Made by a program: the position numbers and the translations under genes. Under the pieces are notes generated by a model that did not search any database, was not told the origin of the DNA, and saw nothing but the letters and a program-made list of their open reading frames with translations. A DNA stretch of 64,000 bases from Lumbricus rubellus (lineage: Eukaryota; Annelida; Clitellata; Crassiclitellata; Lumbricidae), in NCBI GenBank assembly GCA_945859605.1, contig OX243821.1:18851935-18915934 (forward strand), written 5' to 3'. Positions within the stretch are counted from its first letter, which is position 1. The number at the start of each line of letters is the position of its first letter. Positions 11,745 through 25,808 of the stretch are shown one piece after another.

Positions 11745-14700
11745 TATAGGTAAAAAATTAAATTACTTTTATCTAAATAGGCTGCCATATAGCTGGGCAA
11801 TTTAGTGCATTGAACTACCTACTAATTTCAGTTTTTACTTTAAGTTTTTTAATTTCATTTGCAATCACAGTTTTGGGCTTTCCAAAATCAGTTTCTAACC
11901 CGTTTCAATTCACGGCTCTTTCAGTTCTCATTTCAATTTCAGTTAACTGAAATCAATTAAATCAGTTAACTGAAATATAATTTCAGTTCCAGTTAACACT
12001 TGATCACACGGACTCGACCTTACCGAGTTGAACCAGCTCTAGGAGGAAAGACTCGCTCCTAGGTCCGCAGTTGGCCAATGAACAAGCAGCAATCTGGAAA
12101 AAGTAGTCCCTCGACGGCTCCAGGTTATCGACAACGAGACTTGTAACGGAACTATTTTTTCGATAGTAATCGACGGTGTCGTCTGATTCGTCGTCGAGGC
12201 GGTAGGATACATCGTAGTAGAGGACGGATCCAGGACCGCTTAACGCCGGAGGATCCCAGAGCAGACGGACGCTCGCAGGTGTTGATATCACGTACCGGAT
12301 GTTCAACGGGGGACCAGTGGGAACTGATAACACGGTAACAAATGTAAGTTCAAACCAATGAAAAGGTAACAAGGGTAAGTCCAGACCAATGCAATAAAAA
12401 AGGTAAGTCCAAACCAATAAGATAAAAAGGTTAAGTCCACACTAATAAGATAACAAAGGTAAATTCAGAAGAATACATGGCAATAAAGGTAAGTACAAAA
12501 TAATAAGGTAAAAAAATTACGTCCAAATCAATAAATTAACAAAAGTAAATACAGAAGAATAAAATAGTAACAAAGGTAAGCCTAAACCAATAAACCGCAA
12601 CAACTTAAGAGACCTGAGTATCACAAAAATAGAAATAGTAGATACGAGTGATAGTGCTACGAGTGTCACTCACTGACTTCAGGAACAAAAATCGTTTGGC
12701 TGACGAAATCTCCCAAGTCAAGACTATTCCTAGAGGCCAGACGAACTTCATATTCAAAACCGTTCACTGTCAAAACAACAAATAATCCATTATTTTTCAT
12801 TATAATTTAATAAAAATTATTATCATCATAATTATTATTATTTTCATTTAATTTTTTTATTATTATTATTTTAAGTGCAACACTTTTTTTTACAAAAAAC
12901 GTTAGGAAGAGTTGCTTAGTTCTGATGTCAGCTGTCCTCATCCCCAAAAAACTGTGCAAATTTCATCAAAAATTATATCTGTGTGTACATATTAACAGGT
13001 GCTGGAAAAGGTGCTGAAGCAGCAGCTACTCTTATTTTACGAAAGATCCCGCATCTTATAAAACAGGATGCGCCCTTTCAAGCACACCTCATCTTACGAA
13101 ACAGTTATTATCTTACGACAGCCATGAAGCATGTTATCAAAAAACAGCATCTTATGGAAGATCTCTTGTTCCTTCAAGCAGAGCCTTACTTTATGAAACA
13201 GCTAGCATAATTTGAAAAACTCTTATTCATGAAACAGTCCACATTGTATGAAACATCCAGGCTCTTATAAAACAGGATGCGCCCTTTCAAGCACACCTCA
13301 TCTTACGAAACAGTTATTATCTTACGACAGCCATGAAGCATGTTATCAAAAAACAGCATCTTATGGAAGATCTCTTGTTCCTTCAAGCAGAGCCTTACTT
13401 TATGAAACAGCTAGCATAATTTGAAAAACTCTTATTCATGAAACAGTCCACATTGTATGAAACATCCAGGCTCTTATAAAACAGGATGCGCCCTTTCAAG
13501 CACACCTCATCTTACGAAACAGTTATTATCTTACGACAGCCATGAAGCATGTTATCAAAAAACAGCATCTTATGGAAGATCTCTTGTTCCTTCAAGCAGA
13601 GCCTTACTTTATGAAACAGCTAGCATAATTTGAAAAACTCTTATTCATGAAACAGTCCACATTGTATGAAACATCCAGGCTCTTATAAAACAGGATGCGC
13701 CCTTTCAAGCACACCTCATCTTACGAAACAGTTATTATCTTACGACAGCCATGAAGCATGTTATCAAAAAACAGCATCTTATGGAAGATCTCTTGTTCCT
13801 TCAAGCAGAGCCTTACTTTATGAAACAGCTAGCATAATTTGAAAAACTCTTATTCATGAAACAGTCCACATTGTATGAAACATCCAGGCTCTTATAAAAC
13901 AGGATGCGCCCTTTCAAGCACACCTCATCTTACGAAACAGTTATTATCTTACGACAGCCATGAAGCATGTTATCAAAAAACAGCATCTTATGGAAGATCT
14001 CTTGTTCCTTCAAGCAGAGCCTTACTTTATGAAACAGCTAGCATAATTTGAAAAACTCTTATTCATGAAACAGTCCACATTGTATGAAACATCCAGGCTC
14101 TTATAAAACAGGATGCGCCCTTTCAAGCACACCTCATCTTACGAAACAGTTATTATCTTACGACAGCCATGAAGCATGTTATCAAAAAACAGCATCTTAT
14201 GGAAGATCTCTTGTTCCTTCAAGCAGAGCCTTACTTTATGAAACAGCTAGCATAATTTGAAAAACTCTTATTCATGAAACAGTCCACATTGTATGAAACA
14301 TCCAGGCTCTTATAAAACAGGATGCGCCCTTTCAAGCACACCTCATCTTACGAAACAGTTATTATCTTACGACAGCCATGAAGCATGTTATCAAAAAACA
14401 GCATCTTATGGAAGATCTCTTGTTCCTTCAAGCAGAGCCTTACTTTATGAAACAGCTAGCATAATTTGAAAAACTCTTATTCATGAAACAGTCCACATTG
14501 TATGAAACATCCAGGCTCTTATAAAACAGGATGCGCCCTTTCAAGCACACCTCATCTTACGAAACAGTTATTATCTTACGACAGCCATGAAGCATGTTAT
14601 CAAAAAACAGCATCTTATGGAAGATCTCTTGTTCCTTCAAGCAGAGCCTTACTTTATGAAACAGCTAGCATAATTTGAAAAACTCTTATTCATGAAACAG

Positions 14701-15740
14701 TCCACATTGTATGAAACATCCAGGCTCTTATCAAACAGCCTGCACCCTTTCAAGCACACCTCATCTTACGAAACAGTTATTATCTTACGACAGCCATGAA
14801 GCATGTTATCAAAAAACCGCATCTTATGGAAGATCTCTTGTTCCTTCAAGCAGAGCCTTACTTTATGAAACAGCTAGCATAATTTGAAAAACTCTTATTC
14901 ATGAAACAGTCCACATTGTATGAAACATCCAGGCTCTTATCAAACAGCCTGCACCCTTTCAAGCACACCTCATCTTATCAAACAGTTATTATCTTACGAC
15001 AGCCATGAAGCATGTTATCAAAAAACAGCATCTTATGGAAGATCTCTTGTTCCTTCAAGCAGAGCCTTACTTTATGAAACAGCTAGCATAATTTGAAAAA
15101 CTCTTATTCATGAAACAGTCCACATTGTATGAAACATCCAGGCTCTTATCAAACAGCCTGCACCCTTTCAAGCACACCTCATCTTATCAAACAGTCAGTA
15201 TCTTATGACAGCCAAGCTGCATCTTATAAAAAAACATCCGGTAAGAAACCTACACAGCTTGTCGGAGGTGAGGGTGAACCGGGTGGCATCTGCAGGTAGG
15301 CTCTTCTGGTTCCAGGACTCGGTTCCGAGGCGTCGATGGTCCAAGCGGTAGGCCACCACACGCGAGGCGTCTTGTGCCCGGTCCCAGGTGGCGAGCACCG
15401 CAGGGGGGTTGGAACTCGTCAGGGTCAGCCTGAAGTTGCCTGGGGCTGATGAAAACAATTTTACAACACAAATATTATACATAACATGTATATGCACACG
15501 CAAAAACATATTATATGCAAATGCACACAAGTGCGACAAATACAGACAAACACACACACACACACACGCAAGCACTAACACAAACACACACTCACACACA
15601 CCTAATTACACCTAGACACAAATACACAGTATTACACACATACATACACACGCACGCACGCATACACACACACACATACACACCTATTTACACATAGACA
15701 CAAATACACACATCACACATACATACACACGCGTGCACAC

Positions 15741-15798
<58 letters not shown>

Positions 15799-18700
15799 CA
15801 CACTCACACACACGAGAGATACTACCATCTCAAAAGCACTTTTATATGCTAATGCCTCCTCTGTTCGGTGTTAATTTACCATGGAGTAAACCTAATGAAC
15901 ACATCCAGTCTTCTGAAAAAATAGACCCATTCAAACTTCCTCACTAAGGATTTTCCTTCGTTTGACGAACTCTGTTCTAAAGCTGACTTCTCTTTTCAAC
16001 TCAACCATCTTAAAACCCTTGTCACATCCTTCACGACCTCCCCGTAAGGTCCCGTCATGTAGTAAGCTATTTCACCCAGGCCATATGATCCTACTCTACC
16101 TAGCGCTCGTGAATAAGCTGGTGCCCCACGCTTGGCTTTCGAGTAGCGGTTTAGAAACTTTGAGTTTACGATTACGACCTAGAGTTGATGCTTTTGTCAA
16201 AAGAAATGTCATTATACGACAATGCTGCATAATATATTTGTTTATCGAGGAGTCAAAGAACTTTATTTGCATCTTGGCAAGACGCAAATAAAGCTCCGTG
16301 ACTAACCATAACAATGCAGCCTCCAGGGTATTATTTTCCAGGTCATAGCAGCTTTTTTCAGCAATAAGCCACCTTTGTTTATTTCACGCCTTCAAAGCGG
16401 GTATCCTTTCAGGCCCTTGTGACCGTGCCTGGCTCGGACATCCACCGAATTTTTCGGCCAGCTAAATTTAAGCTTATCTCAACTTTTCGATAAACAAAAT
16501 ATTATGTTCTGCTAAGTTCGGAGTGCTGTTCTATATATGCACATCTCAGCCTTGGTACAACTCCGGCACTGTCGCAGCCACAAGGTTGAGCACTGTACGA
16601 CTGGTTTGACAGCTGTTGGGAGGGGGGGGGGCACACATTTTAGTTTACCTTTCCATCTATGAGATGCGGAATAGTAAGCAAGTATGTAAGTGAGTGAGTA
16701 ACTATGTACTACGTACGTAAGTAAGTAGCCTTTAATTGCATCTGACAAGCGCAAATGAAGGCTACTTACTTACTTACTTATGTAGTACATACTTACTAAC
16801 TTACTTATTGCTACGTATATGTGTATGAGTGCATATTGCTTCGTATGTACGTGTGTGTGTATATGCAAGTGTGCATATTGCTACGTATACGGTATCTATG
16901 TATGCCCGTGTGTCTGTAAGTGTGCATACTGCTCTGTATGTACGTATGTAGTATGGGTGCACACATACTGCACACTGCTCTGTATGTATGCATGAAACGC
17001 CAGTTAGTACGTCTGTTTCAGCTCTCACGCGGTTCCCATAATTATTACCTACACCATCCATGTAAATACAATCGGACAAATCAACACTCTCCAGCGACCA
17101 CTATCTTCAACTGCTTTCCCACAAGGTCTGTATTGCTGGGTTTGCTTCTGTCCGCAACTCCACTTCGTTCACCACTTACTGATTAGCTCTGTTGATTTCC
17201 ACTTGACGACATGTACCCATGGTATGCCTTCTTTCACTGCATATCGATAATTGATAGTTCTGTTTCTAAATCTACTGCTCTCCAAATAGCTGCTGGCTTT
17301 TTTTTGCTTATTGGTTTTGGTATGTGTGTGCAAATGTATACACATACATAGCACACATGTGTACAGATATACATAAAGTATGTATGTGTGAATGTATGTG
17401 ATCATTTACCTTGAGCCTTGGTTCGGATTTTCTTTGGTCTGCTCCTTGTCCCATCGCCCTTGCGCGTGTAGGCGGCTATCTGGAACTGATACTCAGTGTC
17501 TGGTCGCAGGCCACTGACCACCACTCGTGTCTCGTTCTCTGTGTAAACAAGCAGACACTCTTATTAAGCAGTCATTCAAATACAGTATAAAGTCCTTGCT
17601 CTGATACTCAAGTCCAAACTGGGTCCTGTGCCGAAATATCTCAGGGATCTCATTCAGTGTGAGAGGCGCCTCATAAATTTATACATGTAGATACAATACA
17701 ATACAATACATTAAATACATTACAAATACAATAAAATACAATACAATACAAAACAACACAATACATAACAATACATTACAAATACAATGCAATACAATAC
17801 AATACATAACAATACAATACATAACAATACAATACTATACAATAATCACTATGCTTTATAAAACACGCATAATATGGACCATAGGCAACTGGGAATGTCT
17901 CCGATTGGTATGTACAGTTATAGATACAATACAATACAATGCAATACAATACAATAAAATACAATAATCACTATGCTTTTATCATTTATATATACGTATA
18001 TACAATATAATACACATACGGTACATGGACCATAAGCAACTGGGAACGTCTCTGATTGGTGTGAGAGGCGCATTGCACTTTTGTAGACACAATACAATAC
18101 AATACAATACAATACAATATAAAACAATACAAAACAATACAAAACAATACAATACAAAACAATACAAAAACAATACAAAACAATACAAAACAATACAAAA
18201 AATACAAAACAAAACAATACAGTACAATACAATACAATACAAAACAATACAATAATCACTTACCACCCCTGACGTCAAAGATGGACGACTGACCACCCTG
18301 GTCATCGTCATCCGAGATGGACAGATAGTAGATCTGGTAGCCATGTATTACGCCGTGCTGGTCCTGCTTCCCTGGAGGGCGCCAGTGTAGACTGACCGCC
18401 GTAGAGTTCACCACCTCCAAACCAAACCGCCTTGGCTCACCAGGAACTGAAAAATTAGATTATTTATGTATGAATAATTATAATGCATAATACTTGTAGA
18501 AAAATGTTTGTACACCGTGATTAAAAAAAGTAAGCCAAACTGTTTTTCATATGTCTCTAATGCCTGATAACATATTACGCTAAAATTTTCCAAATATTTA
18601 GAGAATTAGACCAAGAATGCGATTCCAAAATTTCATGAGATAAAGTTGAACGGATAAAAAGATATGAATGTTTAAACTTCATATGAAAAAATAGATTATG

Positions 18701-19479
18701 AATGTTAGAATATGTGCATACTTGTAGAAAAATGTTTGTATGTACAATGTATGTATTTATGTTTGAATGTGTTTTTTCATACATGAACGCTTGTGTCTGC
18801 ATGTATATATGTGTATATGAGTGTGGAATGTGGATGTTTGCTTGTTTGTATTCCTGTCTTTTTCATGTATGTGGACGCTTGTGTCAGGGCTCTTTTTTTA
18901 ACTTGCAGTTGTACACAAAAATGTGCAGTTCTAAATGAATTTGTGCAGCTTTAGCAAAAAATGGTCATTGTCCTCTGATTGGAAGTAATTCACCATGGAG
19001 GATTGGAAGGAAAAGAAGGAGTTGTGCAGTTTTAAAAATTCCTTAAAAACAGCCCTGGGTGGATTCGAACCTCGAACCTTCCGGCTTCAAGGCAGTGACG
19101 CCACCACTACACCACCGCGCCCCACCATAAGCATGCATGCATAGAAATGTACATACCATCTTCCGCAGTTGACACCGTCACGGTCTCCGAGTACGGTCCA
19201 TCACCATGCTCCGTGTGCGCCAGTACCGCAATGCGATAAGCTGTCCACTTTCGCAAATTCACGATGACATAGGATCTGTCTCCCGGAGGAACTGAGGCGA
19301 CGACAGCGTCCTCTGTGGCCACTCCGTACCGGACACGGTATCCGGTGATGACGCCGTTGCGGTCACGCTCCAGCGGAGGGCTCCACGATACCCGGATGCT
19401 TGTTGAGTCAACCGCGACGCCGGAGATGCTTTGAGGGGCGGCGCTTGGAGCTGAAATGTAAAGAGCATAGTTGTTATTG

Positions 19480-19550
<71 letters not shown>

Positions 19551-22500
19551 AATATTATATTATTATTATTAATAATATTAATGTTTTATTATTATAGTTA
19601 TTATATTTTATGACATTCGTGACATATTGGTTATAATATGTATATATCTAATAATATGTACATAATGCATTCAACTCAGCCTCAGGGTATCTTAGGATAA
19701 CCTGAGCCAGTCCCAAGTCAGGATAAAGGAGGAGGGTTCCGCGGTGGGTTTGCAACCCACCTGGGTAAAAAAACATGTGCAGCAGAAACAAATAGATGCG
19801 TCACCCAATGTGCAGACCTGCACGGGAAGCACTAAGTAAGTGTATTCATTAATTCATTCCAGAATTTATATAGCGCTTCTTGAAGGGGGCTACTCAGAAG
19901 AACTGTTTTGAGTTTAATTTTTTTTAAATGCTTGAGTAAAATAAAGAGCCAAGGAAGCAGTACATTATACATGGTATACAAATCATAAAACATTTATCTA
20001 ATTGATTTCTATGATAAATAAATTACAAATACTATAAAGGAAAAGGAAACACTGGAGAGGATAAATCGTGACTGTCGCCAGAGCTCCAAGAGCTGACGGC
20101 ACCAGGTGACCAGGTGATAAAGGAAGAGAGAGACAGAGAGACAGAGAGGGAGAGAAAGAGACATAAATTAGCTCATCTGGAACAACCAACCAACCTGATT
20201 CTAGGGTTGCCACTTCCACCGGCGCCGACGGTTGTCCGAGTCCCCGCGAGGACTTCGCTGCCACACGGAACCTGTATCGGGTGTTGGGGGACAGTCCCTC
20301 AACTAGAAAAACATTTCGAGGTGGAGAGACGCTCGTGGTAAAGTTCCGCTTCCGGACGATATCCGTGGCAAAGATCTCGTAGCTGTCGATGGTTCCAATG
20401 GATGAGTCGGATGCATCCCAGGTGAGTTGGATGGATGTGGCGGACGCAGGGGTGCCCTGGATGTGGCCTGGTTGATCAGGAACTGGAAAGAAAATGACAT
20501 GAAATAATAATAATAACAATGAAAGAAAATGAGAAGTTATAGTACTAAGAGTGGCTGCAAGAATTTGATATTGTTATATCGCGTTCTTAAAGGTGATTAT
20601 TTTCGGTAAAATCTGAAAATATAATCATAACGGTAATAATAGTACTAATAATAATACTATAACTTAACTACTACCACTAATAGGAGTAAAAATAGTAATA
20701 ACAGGAATAACAATTATGATGGCGGGGATGATGATGATGATGATGATGACGACGACGACAATGATGATGATGATAATGGTATTGCCTTGAAAATTCTAGA
20801 AAATTAAAAACCAAAGTTCTTATCATAACAATCACTGATTGATAATCTTTCTGTCTGTCTGTCTTTCTATCTTTCTGTCAGCTTCTGTGTCAATTGCATG
20901 GTAATTACATGTTAATTACTTGATAATTACATGTTAATTACTTGATAATTACATGTTAATTACTTGATAATTACATGTTAATTGCATGGCAATCACATGT
21001 TTATTACATGCTAATTGCAAGACAATTGCATGTTAATTACATGTCTTAAACACACCTGACAACGTATTATCACATTGACTCTCAAATTCATAGGCCCTAT
21101 ACCGGCTGAAAACTGAAAAGTCAAACACTATCTATTATTATTACTTACAATCACCACTATCAGATTCTTACTATTAATTATTATCATTATAATTGCTATG
21201 AATTAGTAACTTAGCAACGCTGGTGTCTAATGCACAGAGTATCAAACGATGAGGCTCCTAAACCTATTCGTAATCAGATAAACATGCAGAAGACTGTTTC
21301 ATTGTGCTCTCTCTAACGTCATAGATCAATCAATCAATACTTTTATTGATGCCGGTCACACACGCAAACAGACAATTTAGACGCTCACGTACAGAGTTGA
21401 GCCGTACCACGGTCTGTTTTGGGGTGTTTTCATGGTTTTATTTCATGGTTTTTACATAATGTGCTAGTAAATGCATAATATTATTTTTGGCATTTTCCAT
21501 TTGGGGGGGTGTTCAAACACCCAAAACACCCCCTAGCTACGGCCTTGATAGGACGCACGGCTCAAGCAGACACCCGGCATATAATTCGCTGTGGAATAGG
21601 GAGTCAATGAAGGACATCCAGCATACAATAAACGGTAACACGATCAAATTTCGGGATACGGCCAATAAGTGGTAAACTGACTTCTCTGAAGGAATTACTG
21701 GTTGACTGACACATCGACCAACTGATTTATTAACTGCCTGATTAGCTGCAAAAATTCCACAGCCACCATGCCAACCTAATATTTAGTCTAAGAGTATCCA
21801 TTATCACTCACTCTAATCACTAATCAGTTGCCGCGTGCCAACCTCAACTCAACCTATACAAGTCACCGACCAATATAGTTTATCACTCGCACGAACTTTA
21901 TCACACTAAACAAATGGTCTTTCGTGGATATCTTTCACGGCTTTTTCTAACGTGTATACAGTTGTACACAAAATGTGCAGTTCTAAATGGATTTGTGCAG
22001 TTGTAGAAGCACTTCTGTACTGCTAAAACTAACAAAAAGGTCCTTGTCCTCCCATTTGTAAGTAATTTACCATGGAAGATGGGAAATGAAATAAGGAGTT
22101 GTGCAGTTCTAAAAATTCCTTTAAAACAGCCCTGATATCTTTCAGTTGTACACAAAATGTGCAGTTCTAAATGGATTTGTGCAGTTGTAGAAGCACTTCT
22201 GTACAGTTAGAACTAACAAAAAAGGTCATTGTCCTCCGATTGGAAGTAATTTACCATCGAAGATGGGAAAGGAAAGAAGGATTTGTGCAGTTCTAAAAAT
22301 TTCTTAAAAACAGTCCTGATATCTTTCAAAATTCCACTGGTCGCATATATGTACCCAGTACTGCTTGACTTACAACAACAATATTAATCGCGGTGAAGCA
22401 CAGCGTACGCTAGATATGTGTTTTTAATCCGCAGTTTCCGACTGTAAGAGAAAAGCACTCGTCGGACTATTTATAGGCAGCTGGGGATTTAGGACTATCT

Positions 22501-25500
22501 ATATATAATATATATATTATATATATATATATTATATAATATATAATTATATATATATTATATATATATATATATATTATATAATATATATTATATATTA
22601 TATATATTATAAATATATAATATATATATATATATATCTAGGCACCTGGGGATTTGACAGCAAAGTGTCATTCGTTAATAGATGGATGGACGACTTGTGT
22701 ATTAGATTGGAATGTCGGTGTTGCCTGTGTCACTGTTGGATACGATCTTGCTCTGACGATAAGTAAGTTGAAATGCCAAAAATATTATTGATTCTACTTC
22801 AATAAGGCGAGATATGATGGACTCCCTTGGTGTTACTTGGCAACAAAACAGTTTTATCACAAGTGACATGGGACACGGTGGTGCAGAGGTATGTTTGCTG
22901 TCTTGAAGCCGGAGGGTTGCAGGTTCGAATCCACCACAAGCTGCTGTGTAGAGACCATGAACAAGTCCTTCACTTGCAACTGTGTGCGCTTCAGTGTTAA
23001 ACTCCGATTCAGTGTCCGCGCTGTAGTCGGGAGCAGCTCTGAGTATAAATCTTGAAGGGAAGCGATAACTATTGCTCATATATACATGCATACACATTAC
23101 ACACATGACTAAGATTCACGAACAATGCAATGTTGTGTAACACAACATGACACATGAAACATCTACATAATTAATTATCATAACATAAATTAAATACAAA
23201 AGAACAAAAGAGTATAAGCACAGATAATTAATACATCTTGACATAACATAACCAAGAATTAATTATTGGTAACAATCCTTGTCAGAAATAGATAATAGCA
23301 TTCACAAAGAATAAGCTGAAGAAGAATGAGTAGCAGTCCTTTAAGCTAACCCCGAGGTATACCATAGGATTTAAGTGCATTGGTATATATGGGGTTCGGG
23401 TGGGCAGTATGACAGATGGGCGACTTGCAGGCTGCCATAAACATTGCTATCATCTGTAACTGTCACATTATCACGTAGTCTTACTGTATACCGGTCACTT
23501 TGAATTCATAAATGATCATTATTATTAATATTAAGATTATTTTTATTATTATTATTATTATCATCATTATTATCATTATTATTATCATTATTATCATTAT
23601 TAATAGTATTATTAACATTATTAATAGCAATATTATTATTAATTATTATTATTATTAACATTATTAATATTAATATTATCATTATTATTTTTATCATTAT
23701 TATTAATACAGTTATAATAAACGCATACTTGCAATACTTTCATATATACGCTAAGTTGTGATCTCATGAATTTCTTTACCATCCAACGAAAAGCAAAAGA
23801 TCTGACAAAAGAAAAGATCTGAAGAGAAGCTTTAAAAAATAAATTAGATTTGCCCCTGAGAAGCAAAACGAAGAAAGAAAATTGCACAAAAATAAACGTG
23901 AAAGTTTCCATTGAAGAATCGAAAGAAATATGCAAATCTGTTTTGAAAACAGAATCTGACTTACAACAAAATGAATACAAGTAATAATAAAAAAGATCAT
24001 CACAAATATAACTATTTTAATAATAATAACACTAGTAATAGTAGTAGTGGTGGTGGTGCTGGTGGTGGTGGTGGTAATGGTGGTGGTAGTAATAATAATA
24101 ATAACAATAACAATAATAATGATAATAACAATACTAATAATACAGTAATAATAAATAAATAAATAAAATAAATAAAATAATAACATAACAGAAATAACCG
24201 TTTACAAGCAACAAATTCACAGTTCAATATTTTTCACATGTTCCCACGAAAGTCATTTAAAATTATAATTTAAAAAAATAACGGGATTTCAAAACAAAAA
24301 GGCCTACAGCCAAAGATAAATAACCAAAGAGTGAAAAAAGACAGAGTAGCTTTGAAAAGCCAACTGACAGGTGACACTAACAGCATTCGTTCATACTTAC
24401 GCTTGAAAAACTCATTGTCAACCTCTGTAACTGAGAGGAAAAATGAAAAAAAACTACATGTATTTGGGAGAAAAATCTAAAACTGGTAAAAAACGTCTAC
24501 ACTTGAACAAACTGATCTCCCACATCCATGATGATAATGAAAAGAAAAACGGATGATGATGTACTACAGGAAAAGAAAATTAGGAAAACCTGGTAAGTGC
24601 TAATCAATATGGTATCATATGTGCTCGAAAACGTCCACGTCTAACAGCACATGGCATAGAAAGAAGAAGAAAGTTTCATCTAATCTAATGATTCACTTCT
24701 ATCATGAACATGTCCCAGACATTGTTTCTATTGAAATGGTAGTAGAAATCATCATAAACCATGGCATTGGCATAGATCAGTGGTTCTCAAACTTCTGCAG
24801 GCCGCGGACCGGCAAGAATTTATTTGGGAAGCTCGCGGACCGCTAACTTTAATGGCAAGCCCAAACAAAAGCGAACTGTATTAAAAAAAACTATTTATAG
24901 GGTTATTTATAATTAGGGATTTTCTAATTAGGTCCTAATAGGCCTAAAAATTGTTTGCACAGCCATTTTGCAAGTTAAAATAAGGCACCGATAATGTATT
25001 TTTAAAGTCTGAGACAAAATTTTGAATAAATTTGGAACAACAATTCGAATAATTTCAAAATTTGAAATATATAAATGAATAATTGTAATTTATTTTTCAC
25101 TCTCAGACTTCTTCACGGACCGGCGATCAGGACTCCGCGGACCGGTGCCGGTCCGCGGACAACCACTTTGAGAACCACTGGCATAGATAATGAAATTCTA
25201 ATCTAATCTAGTATAATTACTTACATGTATGTAGCACCATTATAAATGCTGTAGAAACCCCCTAATCCATTTAAGCAGTCAGGTCGAAATCCAGGAGCCA
25301 CACAATGGTGGTTATGCAAGCTAAAAAAGAGAGCCGTACGTTTTCAGCTGAATCAGACAATTTGTTTCCATTGCTGTTTCCCTACACGTGCGAGCGGGGA
25401 ACCAGAAGCTTGGTCCGCCGATCGAAGACACGGTAGTTAAACATGATGAGTATCACACAATCGCCATCCCACACACATACACCCTCAAGCATTGAACACA

Positions 25501-25736
25501 TAGGTACCAACCTCCTTGCTGCGTTACTATGGTAACCGCCGGTGAGACTGGCCCGTTGCCAACGACGGTGTAGGCAAGAACGGCGACGCTGTATGTCCGG
25601 TTGGTCAGCAGACTACTGATTGTTGTGACGAGACCATTGTCCACTTCAATGTATTTCCAGTGGAGAATTGGAATGTCAGGGGTGAGTGTGTAGTACACCT
25701 TGTAGCCCTGGAATGGAACAATGGAAACTGAAGGAA

Positions 25737-25808
<72 letters not shown>

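Noticed and set aside
12983..13210. 75-codon ORF at the start of the 209-bp satellite
   Set aside because: It is created by the repeat. The period is not a multiple of three, so no frame is kept across units, and there is no domain or splice logic.
16210..16300. Small hairpin GCAAATAAAG/CTTTATTTGC considered as a histone-type 3' signal
   Set aside because: It lacks the histone stem-loop consensus and there is no histone gene nearby.
25225..25248. Second 24-nt micro-exon-like interval in the intron between Lar exons 8 and 9
   Set aside because: The donor GTAAGT and in-frame length fit, but the acceptor GGGTTTCTACAG lacks a pyrimidine tract and the encoded residues (FIMVLHT) are unlikely in a surface linker.
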